A stretch of DNA of 7,190 nt from CAZOBJ01 sp964577825 (GTDB lineage Bacteria > Planctomycetota > SZUA-567 > JAFGNG01). The notes beneath the pieces were generated by a model. The model saw nothing but the letters and a program-made list of their open reading frames with translations, was not told the DNA's origin and searched no databases. Made by a program: the position numbers and the translations under genes. The stretch is from the NCBI GenBank assembly GCA_964577825.1, contig CAZOBJ010000133.1, positions 1 through 7,190 of the forward strand, written 5' to 3'. Shown here in pieces: positions 6,150-7,190 of this stretch (the stretch's first letter is position 1; every line of letters starts with the position of its first letter).

Positions 6150-7190
6150 TCACCCGCTGTGGCCCAGGGACAGGCGCTCGCCGAGCGTGCGGAAGAGCTC
6201 CTCGCGCACGGGCCGGTGGGTGCGGCTGGTCAGGTCCGGATCGGCCCGCAACAGGCGCTGGGCGTCCTCGCGCGCCTGGCGCAGGATCTCGAAGTCCTCC
6301 ACGATGTCGGTCAGCTGCAGGGAGGCGCCGTGCTGGCGCGTGCCCAGGAACTCGCCCGCTCCGCGCAGGCGCAGATCCTCCTCCGCGATGCGGAACCCGT
6401 CCGATTCGTTCACCAGCACATCCAGGCGCTGCCGCGCGGTCTCGCGCGCCTGGTCGGAGAAGAGAAAGCACTCGCCGCGCGTCTGGCCGCGGGCCACGCG
6501 GCCGCGCAACTGGTGCAGCTGGGCCAGGCCGAACCGGTCCGCGTGCAGCACCACCATGAGCGTCGCGTTGGGCACGTCCAGACCGACCTCCACGACCACC
6601 GTGCTCACGATCGCGTCCAGGTGACCGGTCCGGAAGGCGTCGAGCACGCGCTGCTGCTCGCCGCGTTCCATGCGTCCGTGCAGGAGGCCCAGCCGGAAGT
6701 CGCGCAGCTCGCCGGCCGACAGGGACTCGTAGGCCTCCGCCGCGCTCTGCACGTCCAGGTCCTCGTGCTCGGCCACGAGCGGGCTCACGATATAGGCCTG
6801 CCTGCCCTCGCGCAGGGCCCGGCGCACCGCGTCCCACACCTGCGGGCGGTCCTCCGGCGGCGGGGCACAGGTGCGCACGCCCTTGCGCCCGGGCGGCAGG
6901 GCGTCGATCGTGGACACGTCCAGGTCGCCGTACACGGTCAGCGCCAGGCTGCGCGGAATCGGGGTGGCCGTCATCACGAGCACATCCGGACGGCGGCCCT
7001 TTTCGCGCAGCACCGCGCGCTGGGCCACGCCGAAGCGGTGCTGCTCGTCGATGATGACCAACCCCAGGTCGCGGAAGTGCACGTCTTCCTGGAGCGCCGC
7101 GTGGGTGGCGATGGTGATGTCCACCGCGCCCGCGGCGAGCGCGCTCAACAGGGTCGCCCGCTCGCGTGGCTTGAGCGCGCTCGTGAGCAG
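6150..7190 (-). CDS. recG: ATP-dependent DNA helicase RecG, C-terminal half (5' end off window)
   Basis: RecG is a monomeric superfamily-2 helicase that reverses stalled replication forks and remodels branched DNA. The 346 visible codons, from the right edge to the TGA, cover helicase motifs II-VI and the C-terminus; the wedge domain and Walker A lie outside the window. In fragment numbering: IATHAALQEDVHF (27-39); Walker B/motif II DEQH (48-51), the DEQH form typical of RecG/Mfd; motif III TATPIPRSLALT (74-85); LLHGRM (169-174); motif V STVVVEVGLDVPNA (196-209); motif VI QLRGRVARG (227-235); and the TRG block LRLRGAGEFLGTRQHG (273-288). Motif VI normally reads QLRGRVGRG; here Ala233 replaces the second Gly. 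The TRG block has Ala278 where E. coli has Pro. The frame is intact and open to the edge. A TTG at 7148 is not the true start, because coding similarity continues upstream (LLTSALKPRERATLL). gmhA follows after 104 bp on the same strand. Confidence 0.96.
   Translation of the reverse strand: MLTSALKPRERATLLSALAAGAVDITIATHAALQEDVHFRDLGLVIIDEQHRFGVAQRAVLREKGRRPDVLVMTATPIPRSLALTVYGDLDVSTIDALPPGRKGVRTCAPPPEDRPQVWDAVRRALREGRQAYIVSPLVAEHEDLDVQSAAEAYESLSAGELRDFRLGLLHGRMERGEQQRVLDAFRTGHLDAIVSTVVVEVGLDVPNATLMVVLHADRFGLAQLHQLRGRVARGQTRGECFLFSDQARETARQRLDVLVNESDGFRIAEEDLRLRGAGEFLGTRQHGASLQLTDIVEDFEILRQAREDAQRLLRADPDLTSRTHRPVREELFRTLGERLSLGHSG

Noticed and set aside
1..7190. CRISPR array, transposon ends, tRNA/rRNA genes, tandem repeats, prophage or defence genes
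   Set aside because: Reading both strands showed no spaced direct repeats, no transposase or integrase motifs, no tRNA T-loop pattern and no compositional break. The window looks like ordinary core chromosome.

Overview
This is a GC-rich bacterial chromosomal window of ordinary housekeeping and cell-envelope genes. No mobile element, CRISPR array, rRNA or tRNA was found. The presence of gmhA (heptose synthesis for lipopolysaccharide or S-layer glycans) together with a secreted or lipidated hypothetical protein suggests a diderm (Gram-negative-type) organism. The phylum cannot be fixed from the sequence. A zinc-ribbon-rich LeuRS, a RecG with an altered motif VI and an HPr without a Ser-46 equivalent hint at a lineage away from the enteric model organisms.

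Layout, left to right. Positions 1-297 hold no convincing gene, only a hairpin at the leuS stop and a weak leftward promoter candidate. leuS (leucyl-tRNA synthetase, complete, minus strand) fills 298-2925. A 149-bp divergent intergenic region separates it from hisA (plus strand, 3075-3800). That region holds one AT-rich island, CTATGATAG, which reads as a -10 box on both strands. hisA converges, with only 13 bp between stop codons, on a minus-strand gene for an unrecognised exported, possibly lipidated, helical protein (3814-4848). Upstream of that gene on the minus strand are an HPr-family phosphocarrier (4931-5290), gmhA (5287-6045) and the C-terminal half of recG (6150 to the right edge, 5' end missing).

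The minus-strand genes recG, gmhA, hpr and the exported-protein gene lie head to tail. A promoter candidate just after the recG stop could start a gmhA-hpr(-exported protein) transcript. gmhA and hpr overlap by four bases (GTGA), so they are probably translationally coupled. This is the most suggestive functional link in the window: a sugar-phosphate isomerase produced together with an HPr-like protein that keeps the phosphorylatable histidine.

I found no clear novel multi-gene system. The points most worth checking are the gmhA-hpr coupling with its atypical HPr, the symmetric leuS/hisA promoter, the unknown exported protein, and the RecG motif VI substitution.
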